Source of the DNA: Streptomyces bottropensis ATCC 25435
GTDB lineage: Bacteria; Actinomycetota; Actinomycetes; Streptomycetales; Streptomycetaceae
Assembly (NCBI RefSeq): GCF_000383595.1
Contig: NZ_KB911581.1
Location: 7,213,519 to 7,277,518, forward strand
DNA: 64,000 nt
Reading direction: 5' to 3'
The translations under genes were made by a program, and so were the position numbers. The notes below the pieces were generated by a model, which saw only the letters and a list, made by a program, of their open reading frames with translations, was not told the DNA's origin and did no database searches. Positions within the stretch are counted from its first letter, which is position 1. Each line of letters starts with the position of its first letter. Of the stretch, positions 1-7,193 are shown in pieces.

Positions 1-749
1 AGCAGCGCGTAGTCGGTGCCCACGCCGAACACGAGGATCGTCATGATGCCCGTGCTCTGGCCGGAGACGGTCGTACCGAACGCCGAGTTGAGGCCGTACG
101 CGACGCCCATCGAGAGGTAGTCGGCGACGCCCGCGACGGCGAGCGGCACGAGCCACAGCAGCGGGCTGCGGTAGATGAGGATCAGCAGGATCGCGACCAC
201 GCCGACGGTGGTGTAGAGCAGTGGCCCGTCGAGCGAGTCGTACACCTCGTTCGCGTCGGTGTCCAGCGCCCCCGGGCCGCCCACCTCGACGCTCAGCCCG
301 CCGTCCCCCTGAGCGACATCGCGTACATCTTTGACGAACTCGTCCCGGAGTGTCTCGTCGATGCCCGGTTCGTTGCTGGCGACCGGGTACATCAAGGTGG
401 TCCCGTCCTCGGACGGCACCACCTTGGGCGTCGCGGTCAGCCGGACCGCGCCCGCGATCTCCTCGACCTGCTGGGCCGCCGTCTCGCGGTCGGTGGTGGT
501 CAGCCCGCCGTCCCGGTGGTAGACGAGCACCAGTTCGGTGGTCTCGCCGCCGGGCAACTGCTCCTGGATCTTGGCGACTTGGGTGGAGTCCGCGCTCGCC
601 GGCAGATTGTCGACGGCTCGGTCCTGCTGCACATCGGACAGCTTGGACGCGAACGGCAAGGTCAGGGCGAGCACGGCCACCCAGAGCCCGAGCAGCACCC
701 AGGGCACGGCTCGTCGCCGCGTACGCGTGGTTGTCTTTCCGGGCCCCAT
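1..749 (-). CDS. MMPL-family transporter, N-terminal part (cut by window edge)
   Basis: Reading leftwards from ATG at 749 gives 249 codons without a stop before the window edge. The product starts MGPGKTTTRTRRR, then has a hydrophobic first segment (about residues 15-33), a large extracytoplasmic loop with VDNLPASADSTQ, and further membrane segments from about residue 175, ending at GVGTDYALL. This order, and the G-x-x-TDY motif in TM4, are typical of actinobacterial MMPL/RND exporters, which export lipids or drugs by proton motive force. Substrate cannot be told. The C-terminal two thirds lie outside the window. Confidence 0.9.
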   Translation of the reverse strand, partial: MGPGKTTTRTRRRAVPWVLLGLWVAVLALTLPFASKLSDVQQDRAVDNLPASADSTQVAKIQEQLPGGETTELVLVYHRDGGLTTTDRETAAQQVEEIAGAVRLTATPKVVPSEDGTTLMYPVASNEPGIDETLRDEFVKDVRDVAQGDGGLSVEVGGPGALDTDANEVYDSLDGPLLYTTVGVVAILLILIYRSPLLWLVPLAVAGVADYLSMGVAYGLNSAFGTTVSGQSTGIMTILVFGVGTDYAL

Positions 750-1179
750 GGCGGGGTCCCCCTTCCCTTGGACGGTGTCTGGACTCCACCAGACTCCCGG
801 CGCGAAGGGCCGGAATCGTCGCGCGTCAGGGCGACTTCGGGGGTACTGCCGGGGGTGACCGAAGGGGCGGATTACTCCCCGGGGAGTAGCGCCGTCGGCG
901 GTAGGAGGGCGTCCGCGCCGCCAGTCCTACGCCCCTCGCGAGGGCGTCCGTGCCACCTGCCTCACGCCCGTCCCCCGTACGGCTTCTGCCCCTCACGACG
1001 GCGAACGCGCCACAGCCGGCAGCCTCGTCACAGCGTCTCAGCGTCACAGCGTCACAGCGTCACAGCAGATCGTCAGCCCGGCGCCTTCACCGGCTACGCG
1101 GGAAAGAACTCCAGGAAGCTCGGCACGAAGCCCACAGAGCCTGGGTGAAGGCCGCCGGCAACGCCAAGAGGGAGGAGCG
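750..1179. other. intergenic stretch without a supported gene
   Basis: The region upstream of the MMPL gene has open frames in all phases, but none shows a recognisable family, a good ribosome binding site or a Streptomyces-like codon pattern. A run of short imperfect direct repeats (cacagcgt units) lies at about 1030-1065. It probably holds the MMPL promoter and decayed DNA joining the integrase remnant that follows. Confidence 0.5.
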
Positions 1180-1465
1180 TCGTTCGTACCGCCAAGCCTT
1201 CCTAGAGGCAACAGGGCCCTTCGCGAGGGGCGTCGGAGCCTGTGGAAGGCCACTTGCCCCGCGACCATACATCGCATGAACGACGCCCTCAGCTCGGCGC
1301 TCACCTGGGGCATCGAGCGCGAGCAGGCGTTCGCAAGAAACTGGTCACAGCTCGTCGAGCTTCCGTGGGTCACACCGCCCAAGCCGATCGCCCGGACGCC
1401 CGAACGGATCGAACACTGGAAGCGCACCGGCGAGAAGCCCGGCCCGGCCATGGCCCGCCCCTCGC
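1180..1465 (+). pseudogene. remnant of a tyrosine recombinase (phage/ICE-type integrase)
   Basis: One frame, with an internal ATG at 1276, encodes a stretch resembling the core-binding domain of Streptomyces tyrosine integrases: CPATIHRMNDALSSALTWG, followed by RNWSQLVELP, then PERIEHWKRTGEKPGPAM. In intact relatives this precedes the catalytic domain with the R-H-R-Y residues. Here the frame ends at 1557 in unrelated sequence and no catalytic domain is seen, so it is a fragment. It suggests that the accessory region, which includes vapBC, was once part of an integrated element. The assignment rests on pattern memory of the family. Confidence 0.55.
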
Positions 1466-2098
1466 CTCTCGGCGACAACAGCAGACAGAAGAGGGCTCGT
1501 CCGAACGCGTCCCGGATGGGCACGCTCACCCGGTTCACGGACCCTCTCCCCAGCTGAGGAGAGGGTCTCGAAACCATGCGCAGCGGATTCCCTTTCCAAC
1601 GCGCGGAGGCTCTCCCCTGGGTGCTGAGGCTGAGCCTCTACGGCAGTGGTCACAGGTCAAACGCCTACGCGCGGCCTGGCCGAGTTCCAGTGTGGCCAAC
1701 CGTGTGGCTGGGGCGTTCGCTTCGGGGAGCGGGGCAGTACGGCGACGAGGCCCGCCGCAAACACGACAGCGGGGCGCCAGAGGCTGAAGCCTGTGCCGTT
1801 CGCGACCTGCAAATCGGCGGACGACACCGCGAACAAGGCGGGCGAGCCGGATCCACGTCACTGATTCGGGGCCACTGAAGGCACACGTCCAGGAGTACGT
1901 CATGCCGGACAACAAGTTCCTCACCCTGGTCTCCGGCACCGCCGTCGATATCCGGATCAACATGCTGAAAGTGACGACCTCCCGCCTCACCTGGAAGTTC
2001 GAACGCCGAAAGGAGCCCACTGGGAAGTACCTGGCGCACACCCCTCTCCTGACGCGCTCGCTGCAGGTCCACAGATCTGAGAAACGGACCACCCAGGG
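1466..2098. other. decayed intergenic DNA between integrase remnant and vapBC
   Basis: Several open frames overlap here (for example 1902-2174 on the plus strand) but none has a recognisable domain, a good start context or a plausible neighbour. I see no RNA gene or insertion-sequence ends. It is best read as degenerate sequence from the former mobile element. Confidence 0.4.
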
Positions 2099-2110
2099 GT
2101 GCGCAAGCCC

Positions 2111-2144
2111 ATCAATATACAATCGATCATGTATATTGATATAC
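2111..2144 (+). promoter_or_regulatory. vapBC operator: perfect inverted repeat
   Basis: ATCAATATAC (2111-2120) and its exact reverse complement GTATATTGAT (2131-2140) are separated by 10 bases. A third half-site, ATATAC, follows at 2139-2144. The repeat is AT-rich in a GC-rich region and ends 26 bases before the antitoxin start. This is where a ribbon-helix-helix antitoxin would bind to repress its own operon, probably over the promoter. Confidence 0.75.
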
Positions 2145-2170
2145 GCCACAGCGTGCATGAGGAGGCCATC

Positions 2171-2386
2171 TTGAGCCGCACCGTGATCGACCTCGACGAC
2201 GAGGCACTGGAAGAAGCCGCCAAGGAACTCGGCACCACTACCAAGCGCGACACCATCAACACCGCCCTGCGCGAGGTCACCGCCCGCTACCGGCGCCTGC
2301 GCGCGCTCGAAGACGCCCGGCAACTGGTGACCGACGGAGCCCTGGACATCGACATTCTCCTGGACAAGAACCAGTACCGGCCGTGA
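2171..2386 (+). CDS. vapB: type II antitoxin, VapB family (ribbon-helix-helix)
   Basis: A 71-residue protein starting SRTVIDLDDEALEEAAKELG and continuing TTTKRDTINTALREV, a beta-strand then helix-turn-helix pattern typical of ribbon-helix-helix VapB antitoxins of actinobacteria. The C-terminal tail (LVTDGALDIDILLDK) would be the toxin-neutralising part. I choose the TTG at 2171 because GAGGAGG sits just upstream; a longer frame opens at 2099 but would run through the operator. The stop overlaps the vapC start by 4 bases (GTGA), so the pair is translationally coupled. It binds and inhibits VapC and represses the operon. Confidence 0.85.
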   Translation: MSRTVIDLDDEALEEAAKELGTTTKRDTINTALREVTARYRRLRALEDARQLVTDGALDIDILLDKNQYRP

Positions 2387-2796
2387 CCGTCGCCGACTAC
2401 CTCATCGACACCTCCGCCCTCGCCCGCGTCCTGCTCCGCCAGACCACGACTGAGTGGGACGACAGGATCGGCGCCGGCCTCGTCGCGATCTGCGACATCA
2501 CGGAACTCGAGGTCCTCTACTCCGCCCGCTCAGCCGCGGACCGCGCGCGGCTGAAGGCCGCACTCGACGCCCACTACGTGTGGTGCCCCATGCCTGAGGG
2601 CATCTACCGCCGCTCCCGCGTCGTCCAGGAACAACTGACCACCAAAGGGGAACACCGCAGTGCGGGCCCCGTCGATCTCCTGGTGGCCGCAGCCGCGGAA
2701 GAAGCAGGCCTCACCCTGCTCCACTTCGACCGCGACTTCGAAACCATTGCTCGCACGACGGGGCAGCCGGTCCGCATGATCGACCTCAGGCAGTAG
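2383..2796 (+). CDS. vapC: VapC-type PIN-domain ribonuclease toxin
   Basis: A 137-residue protein of normal VapC length. The four acidic PIN residues are visible in order: D in LIDTSAL near residue 9, E in ITELEVLY near 42, D in GPVDLLVAAAA near 98, and D in HFDRDFE near 116. Together they would bind Mg2+/Mn2+ to cut RNA, usually tRNA or rRNA. The GTG start overlaps the antitoxin stop. Nothing looks broken, so this is probably an active toxin held by VapB. The pair sits beside an integrase remnant, in keeping with acquisition on a mobile element. Confidence 0.88.
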   Translation: MTVADYLIDTSALARVLLRQTTTEWDDRIGAGLVAICDITELEVLYSARSAADRARLKAALDAHYVWCPMPEGIYRRSRVVQEQLTTKGEHRSAGPVDLLVAAAAEEAGLTLLHFDRDFETIARTTGQPVRMIDLRQ

Positions 2797-3183
2797 AGTC
2801 CGCGCGGTCGCACGGACGGGCGTCAAGCCTCTCGCCGACCGCCCACCCGAGGCGGTATCGCGCTGATGCCCCCACCGCCGGACGGCCCTCGTTCCGCGCC
2901 CTCGCGCCCGCCCCGCGGACTGAGCCGCCTCGCCGACACCCAGTCCGGTGCACGGCACGCGCGGGTGAACTGCCGAGCCACCGGCGATGTGGCCGATCTC
3001 GTAGCTGAACCGCGGCTCGCCTCCCGCGGCGAGAGACCGGGACAGGTGAGCGTACTTCTCGCGCTTGAGCAGGTCGTTCATCCGCAGCGTCAGCGGAAGC
3101 AGTGAGGCGAAGTCGCGTGCCGTCGCGTTGCCGTCGAGGGTTGCGTTGCGGACGGTCTCTCCGGCGGTCAGTCGGATTCTCAT
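2787..3183 (-). pseudogene. cyclophilin-like fold protein, frameshifted
   Basis: From ATG 3183 the frame reads MRIRLTAGETVRNATLDGN, then TARDFASLLPLTLRMND and FSYEIGHIA. This is the hallmark of small cyclophilin-like fold proteins (about 110-130 residues) that often sit near oxidoreductases. After EIGHIA the family sequence is lost in this frame, while a motif like its C-terminal end (RLGWAVGERLDA) is found in the next frame, near 2830. At least one frameshift has therefore broken the gene. The start has AAAGGGG about 10 bases upstream, suggesting that it was once expressed. Confidence 0.6.
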
Positions 3184-3289
3184 ATGGGCCGTGCCCCTTT
3201 GGGGTGTTGTGGGAGTGATCGTCGGCGGCCTGCACGTACGCCGTGTTCGTCGGGGTACGAGCGTTGGTTCGGCGCGGGCCCTGTGAAGG

Positions 3290-3409
3290 CTTGCCCGCGA
3301 CCTTGTACACGTCGAGTCCCGGGGTGAAGGGGTAGCCGTGGCTGACATCGGGGAGGGCCAGCGCCGCTTGGCGGGCGGTGTCCTGGAGCCAGTCACCGGC
3401 CGCGCTCAC
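3290..3409 (-). pseudogene. truncated second MmcQ/YjbR-family protein
   Basis: The GTG at 3409 overlaps the stop of the intact YjbR gene upstream (GTGA), and about 40 residues of a YjbR N-terminus follow: GDWLQDTARQAALALPDVSH, then YPFTPGLDVYKVAGK. At that point, where the family would continue with VF and a beta-sheet, it changes to unrelated sequence, although the frame stays open to 2786. The rest of the domain is missing. It is therefore the stump of a tandem paralogue that was once translationally coupled to its neighbour. Confidence 0.65.
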
Positions 3410-3816
3410 CGGGCCGCCCGCGTGCCGGTGCCGTAGGTGTGCGGGTCGACGGGCCGCTCGGCCCGGGGCAGGTGGGCGACGACGAGCCGGTAGGAGTCGG
3501 TGACGAGCTCCCTGACGAGCTCCTGGTCGACGCCTTCTCCGCTCTCCAGGGTGATCCAGTGCTTCTTGTTCATGTGGTAGCCGGGGGTGATGTGGCTGTA
3601 CTGCTGCCGCAGGGCGTGGGCCTCGCCGGGGTCCGCCTTGAGGATCACGACGGGACGCCCCGGGACTTCGGTCATCAGCATGAACACCTTGCCTCGTACT
3701 TTGAAGACCTCCCAGTCGTCACCGAAGGGATGCTCGAGCTGGGCTCCGGGAAGCTCCTCGGCGTAGGCGGCGGCGGTCTTGTGCAGGGTCGTTTCGTTCA
3801 AGAACGTTTCCTTCAT
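3406..3816 (-). CDS. MmcQ/YjbR family protein
   Basis: A complete 136-residue protein from ATG 3816. It carries the family pattern: an N-terminal helix (TAAAYAEELPGAQLEHPFG), then WEVFKVRGKVFMLM, VVILKADPGEAHALRQ, HITPGYHMNKKHWITL and VRELVTDSYRLVVAHLP. The fold resembles a double-wing DNA-binding module (CyaY-like), but the cellular role of these proteins is not established. It is divergent from the AraC regulator (start 3929), with 112 bases between them. A truncated paralogue follows directly. Confidence 0.85.
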   Translation of the reverse strand: MKETFLNETTLHKTAAAYAEELPGAQLEHPFGDDWEVFKVRGKVFMLMTEVPGRPVVILKADPGEAHALRQQYSHITPGYHMNKKHWITLESGEGVDQELVRELVTDSYRLVVAHLPRAERPVDPHTYGTGTRAAR

Positions 3817-3928
3817 CGGGTGAACTCGGGCTGGGCACCCCATGACGCGAGTGGCGCGCCGCGCGGTCGTGGCAGCACGTCCCACTCTCTCCCCGAAACC
3901 GACATAAGGCGCAGTAAACTGCGGACAC

Positions 3929-4864
3929 ATGATGGTCAGCAAGCGACACCCCAGCCCAAGCGGACGGGCTGAACCGGCCGCGGTTCCGCTGTACGGTTTC
4001 CAGCCCCCGGTCGGTACTCCGTACGGCCTGGAGGTGAACACCGTCGAGGACTTCTTCGCCCAGCACGACGACTGGCCGTGGAACCCGCCCCGTCCGGTCC
4101 GCGCCACCTTCCACTACCTCATCGCCGTCACCGAGGGCGAGCTGCGGCACGACGTCGACCACGTCACGCGGACCGTCGCCCCCGGCCAGTGGCTCTGGGT
4201 GCGTCCCGGACACACGCTGTGCTGGCATCCGCCCGGCTCCGCCCGCGGCCCGTTCGTCCTGTTCGAACCGGATGTACTGCGACCCGACATCGCCCGTCTG
4301 CTGGCCCCGCTCACCGCGCACGACGCCCCCGCCGTGCTGAGCCCGCAAGCCGATGACGCCGCCTGGCTCCAGCAGACGGCGCTCCAGCTCCTGGACGAAC
4401 ACCGCGCACTCGGGCGGCGCCCCCTCGACATCCACCACGCTCTGCGCCGCAGCCTGCTCGAATCGCTGCTGCTGCGCCTGACCAACGTCCCGGGCATCGC
4501 CCCCACCGGTACGGCCACGGCCGGCACGGGCCGCACCGGCAGGTACGGACGCTTCCTGGATGCCCTGGAACTGCACTTTCGGGAGCTGCACCAAGCCGCG
4601 GACTACGCCGAGCTGCTCGACTGCTCGGTCCGCACCCTGAGCCGCGCCGCCCGGGACGCCACCGGCAAGGGGGTACGTGAACTCATCGATGAGCGGCGCC
4701 TCCTGGAAGCCCGGCGCCTGCTGGGAGCTGCCCGGTGGGACGCCCGGGCTGTGGCCGCCCACCTGGGCTTCACCGACTCCGCGAACTTCGGCCGCTTCTT
4801 CCGCGACCGTACCGGTCTCACCCCGGCCGCCTTCGCCGCCCGCGAGGCGAGGACCGACGCGTGA
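3929..4864 (+). CDS. AraC-family transcriptional regulator
   Basis: A 311-residue protein with an N-terminal sensor part (cupin-like: YLIAVTEGELRH, then PGQWLWVRPGHTLCWHPPG) and a C-terminal AraC double helix-turn-helix at about residues 205-305: YAELLDCSVRTLSRAARDAT, then ELIDERRLLEARRLL and AVAAHLGFTDSANFGRFFRD, ending GLTPAAF. It would bind DNA as an activator, with a small-molecule ligand in the N-terminal domain. Two ATGs in a row begin the frame and no strong ribosome binding site is seen, so the true start could be slightly further in. Its neighbours suggest control of the divergent YjbR gene or of itself. Confidence 0.88.
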   Translation: MMVSKRHPSPSGRAEPAAVPLYGFQPPVGTPYGLEVNTVEDFFAQHDDWPWNPPRPVRATFHYLIAVTEGELRHDVDHVTRTVAPGQWLWVRPGHTLCWHPPGSARGPFVLFEPDVLRPDIARLLAPLTAHDAPAVLSPQADDAAWLQQTALQLLDEHRALGRRPLDIHHALRRSLLESLLLRLTNVPGIAPTGTATAGTGRTGRYGRFLDALELHFRELHQAADYAELLDCSVRTLSRAARDATGKGVRELIDERRLLEARRLLGAARWDARAVAAHLGFTDSANFGRFFRDRTGLTPAAFAAREARTDA

Positions 4865-4891
4865 CGCAACGCGGCGGAGGCGCCTTGCCCG

Positions 4892-4984
4892 TCAGGAGGA
4901 GATGGCTGCCTTCGCTGTCTGCGTGAACGCCCAGTGGGAGTGCCCGACGTGCCACTCGCCGTCAATCAGCCGGTACGCCTCGCG
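4892..4984 (-). pseudogene. C-terminal fragment of a SnoaL-like protein
   Basis: The minus strand reads YRLIDGEWHVGHSHWAFTQT and then a short tail to TGA at 4892-4894. It matches the C-terminus of the intact SnoaL-like protein at 5543-5974 (YRLVDGQWLIVHSNWAFSQT). The DNA around both stops is also similar. The fragment overlaps the end of the glyoxalase-fold gene in another frame. It looks like the end of a duplicated SnoaL-like gene whose body was deleted. Confidence 0.7.
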
Positions 4985-5370
4985 CCGGCCGTGCGGAGGT
5001 CGCGTTCGCAGACGGCAAGAACGTTGCCGGAGGGGTCGGTGAACCAGGCGAACCAGGGGCCGTTGGCGCGGTAGATCCCGTCCGAGTCGATCTGCACTCC
5101 CTCATAGTGCTCGAAATCCACGCCGCGTCGGGTGAGGTCCGCGACAGTACGGGGGAGGTCAGGGACGACGATGTTGAGGATGGTGAAGCGTGCTGGTTGG
5201 TGGTTGCGGGAGGCGTACGCGACGGTGCTCGCACCGCCGGGGAGGCGGATGGTGAGCATGGCGTCCCGGTCTTCGACTTGCAGCCCGAGTACGTCGTGGT
5301 AAAAGGTGCGGGTCGATTCCAGGTCGGTCACGGTGAAGGAGCTGTAGGCGTCGGTTGCGGTGTCGGTCAT
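4966..5370 (-). CDS. VOC-family (glyoxalase/dioxygenase fold) protein
   Basis: A 134-residue protein from ATG 5370, with GAGGATCC upstream. It shows one full VOC module: SSFTVTDLESTRTFYHDVLG, then IRLPGGASTVAY, FTILNIVVPDLPRTVADLTR, and the closing WFAWFTDPSGNVLAVCE. Such proteins bind a metal and act on small electrophiles, or sequester drugs; the substrate is unknown. The last dozen residues (DLRTAGARRTG) go beyond the usual VOC end, because the frame runs into the SnoaL fragment. It is in the same orientation as the SnoaL-like, MDR and esterase genes upstream and could be co-transcribed. Confidence 0.82.
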   Translation of the reverse strand: MTDTATDAYSSFTVTDLESTRTFYHDVLGLQVEDRDAMLTIRLPGGASTVAYASRNHQPARFTILNIVVPDLPRTVADLTRRGVDFEHYEGVQIDSDGIYRANGPWFAWFTDPSGNVLAVCERDLRTAGARRTG

Positions 5371-5542
5371 TATGGGATCCTCACGTTCGGGTCATTCGGG
5401 TGCGCAGGTGTCGCGAGGCGTGTCTCAGAGCAGATCGATGCGGCTGGGACGACCACTGGCCCGATGCCGGCGGCACAGGCGGGGCCCCGCTCGCTATGCC
5501 GGAGGAACCCGGCCAGGCTAGGGACCACAGGCTGCGCCGCGG

Positions 5543-5974
5543 TCAGGAGGCGACCCTCTCGGTCACGGTCTGGGAGAACGCCCAGTTGGAGTGCACGATG
5601 AGCCACTGTCCGTCGACGAGCCGGTAGCCGTGCGTGGCGTTCCAGGCGCGCCGCTGCATCTCGTTGCCGTCCTCGTCGAGCACGTAGGTCTTCAGGTTGT
5701 AAGCCAGGACGGCGAAGTCGCCGCTGTCTCCGACGTGGACCGTCGGGTTGACGTACTCGCTGCGCACGATGTGCGGGTGGGAGTAGATGGACGACAGCCA
5801 CGCGACGGTCTTCTCCTTGCCGACGACGATGTTCTCGAGGATCGGGTCGAAGTAGCTCACCTCGTCCGCGAAGCCGTCCAGATAGCCGCCCGGGTCGCCG
5901 GCGCTGAAGCGTTCGTTGTACGACTTCTCCAGCTCGATGAGGGTCTTGCCGACTTCTTCCTTGTTGACGCCCAC
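5543..5974 (-). CDS. SnoaL-like / NTF2-fold protein
   Basis: A 143-residue NTF2-like protein: NERFSAGDPGGYLDGFADEV, then YFDPILENIVVGKEKTVAWL, a central sheet with FAVLAYNLKTYV, and RLVDGQWLIVHSNWAFS at the end. The fold forms a conical pocket used by hydrolases, cyclases and isomerases; the reaction is not known. I choose GTG 5974 because GGGAGG lies 5-6 bases upstream; the frame is open to 6223 and an ATG at 5998 is the alternative. It is 67 bases downstream of the MDR oxidoreductase gene and likely shares its transcript. Confidence 0.82.
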   Translation of the reverse strand: MGVNKEEVGKTLIELEKSYNERFSAGDPGGYLDGFADEVSYFDPILENIVVGKEKTVAWLSSIYSHPHIVRSEYVNPTVHVGDSGDFAVLAYNLKTYVLDEDGNEMQRRAWNATHGYRLVDGQWLIVHSNWAFSQTVTERVAS

Positions 5975-6041
5975 GGCGTCCTCCCTTTCTTTGTGCATGC
6001 CCCAGCCGGTGCCTGTCGGCCAACCAGGGGATGTGTTTCTT

Positions 6042-7064
6042 TCAGTCGTCCAGGACGACGACGTGCTTGCCCGGCGTGGTGCCGGATTCGAGGTCGGCCT
6101 GGGCGTCTCGGACTTGTTCCAGGCCGTGGTAGACCTTCGCGACCGGGACGTTGAGGCGTCCGGCGGCGATGGCCTGGAGCTGGTGGGCGAAGACGTCGGC
6201 CGGCAGGTCGGCGGCCTGACCACCGTAGGAGGTCAGGCGTACCCCGAAGGGGATCATGAACGGGGTGAAGTCCGGGATGGACCACTGGCCTGCCAGGGCT
6301 CCGGTGAAGCAGACGGTGCCGTGCCGGCGGACGGTGTTGAGGGTGTCGGGGAGGACCGAGCAGCCGACCAGTTCCAGGGCGGCGTCGACGCCGTCCGGCA
6401 CCAGCTCGCGCACCTGGTCGGCGAGGGTGCCGTTGTCGACGAGGGGATGGTCGACGCCCGCGGCCCGCAGTTCCTCGGTCCGGCCGGGGCTGCGGGTGGT
6501 GGAGATGACGGTGGCGCCGAGGTCCTTCGCGATGGTGGCCGCGCTCAGCCCGACCGTGGAGGTGCCGCCGCGGATCAGCAGCGTCTGCCCGGCTTTGAGG
6601 TCCAGGCCGCGGGTCAGGGATCCGTAGGCGGTCTGGAACATCTCGGGCAGCGCGCCGACGACGTCCCACGGCAGGCCGGTCTCGAACGGGATGACCTGCC
6701 CTGCGGGGACGGTGACGTACTGGGCGTACGCGCCGTCGTACGAGCGGCCCATGCCGCCCATCATCGTGGCCACTTGCTGTCCTGGCCGCAGCCCGCTGTC
6801 CTCGTCGGCCTCGTCGACCACGCCGACGCCCTCGATGCCGGGCACGCGCGGGTAGGTGACCACCGCGTCGGACTCGCCCTTGCGGGTGGTGACCTCGGAC
6901 TCGTTGACGCCGAACGCCTTCACCTTGATCCGCACCCAGCCGGGTTTGCGGACGGGCACCGGTACGTCCTTGATCTGAAGTGCGTCGAGGCTGCCGGGCC
7001 GGGTGACGACGACGGCCCGCATCGTCGCCGGTGCGGCGCCGCCGGTTGCTGTCGGTTGGCTCAT
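6042..7064 (-). CDS. zinc-independent MDR oxidoreductase (quinone oxidoreductase type)
   Basis: A 340-residue medium-chain dehydrogenase/reductase. The N-terminal GroES-like domain has VRIKVKAFGVNESEVTTRKG, then YPRVPGIEGVGVVDEA; the nucleotide-binding half has GQTLLIRGGTSTVGLSAATI, an NADP-type Rossmann segment. The catalytic zinc ligands of alcohol dehydrogenases are absent, placing it with quinone or enone reductases that use NAD(P)H. ATG 7064 has AAGGAG just upstream; the open frame extends to 7172. Genes for a carboxylesterase (upstream), SnoaL-like and VOC proteins lie in the same direction, suggesting a small catabolic or detoxification operon. Confidence 0.87.
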   Translation of the reverse strand: MSQPTATGGAAPATMRAVVVTRPGSLDALQIKDVPVPVRKPGWVRIKVKAFGVNESEVTTRKGESDAVVTYPRVPGIEGVGVVDEADEDSGLRPGQQVATMMGGMGRSYDGAYAQYVTVPAGQVIPFETGLPWDVVGALPEMFQTAYGSLTRGLDLKAGQTLLIRGGTSTVGLSAATIAKDLGATVISTTRSPGRTEELRAAGVDHPLVDNGTLADQVRELVPDGVDAALELVGCSVLPDTLNTVRRHGTVCFTGALAGQWSIPDFTPFMIPFGVRLTSYGGQAADLPADVFAHQLQAIAAGRLNVPVAKVYHGLEQVRDAQADLESGTTPGKHVVVLDD

Positions 7065-7193
7065 GCCGAGCTCCTTGTTGTGTTCGTCTCCCGGGAATGT
7101 GAAGTCGGAGCCGGGGCTCCAGGCACAGGTGCCCGGGTGATCAGTCAGTGGTGACCCTGCGCCGTTCTGCATCTCGGGATCGCGCGGTGACCG

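Noticed and set aside
350..889. 179-residue Arg/Pro-rich open frame on the plus strand
   Set aside because: It is antisense to the MMPL gene, with composition typical of shadow frames in high-GC DNA.
1902..2174. 90-residue open frame before vapB
   Set aside because: It runs through the vapBC operator and into the antitoxin gene, has no recognised domain and lacks a convincing ribosome binding site.
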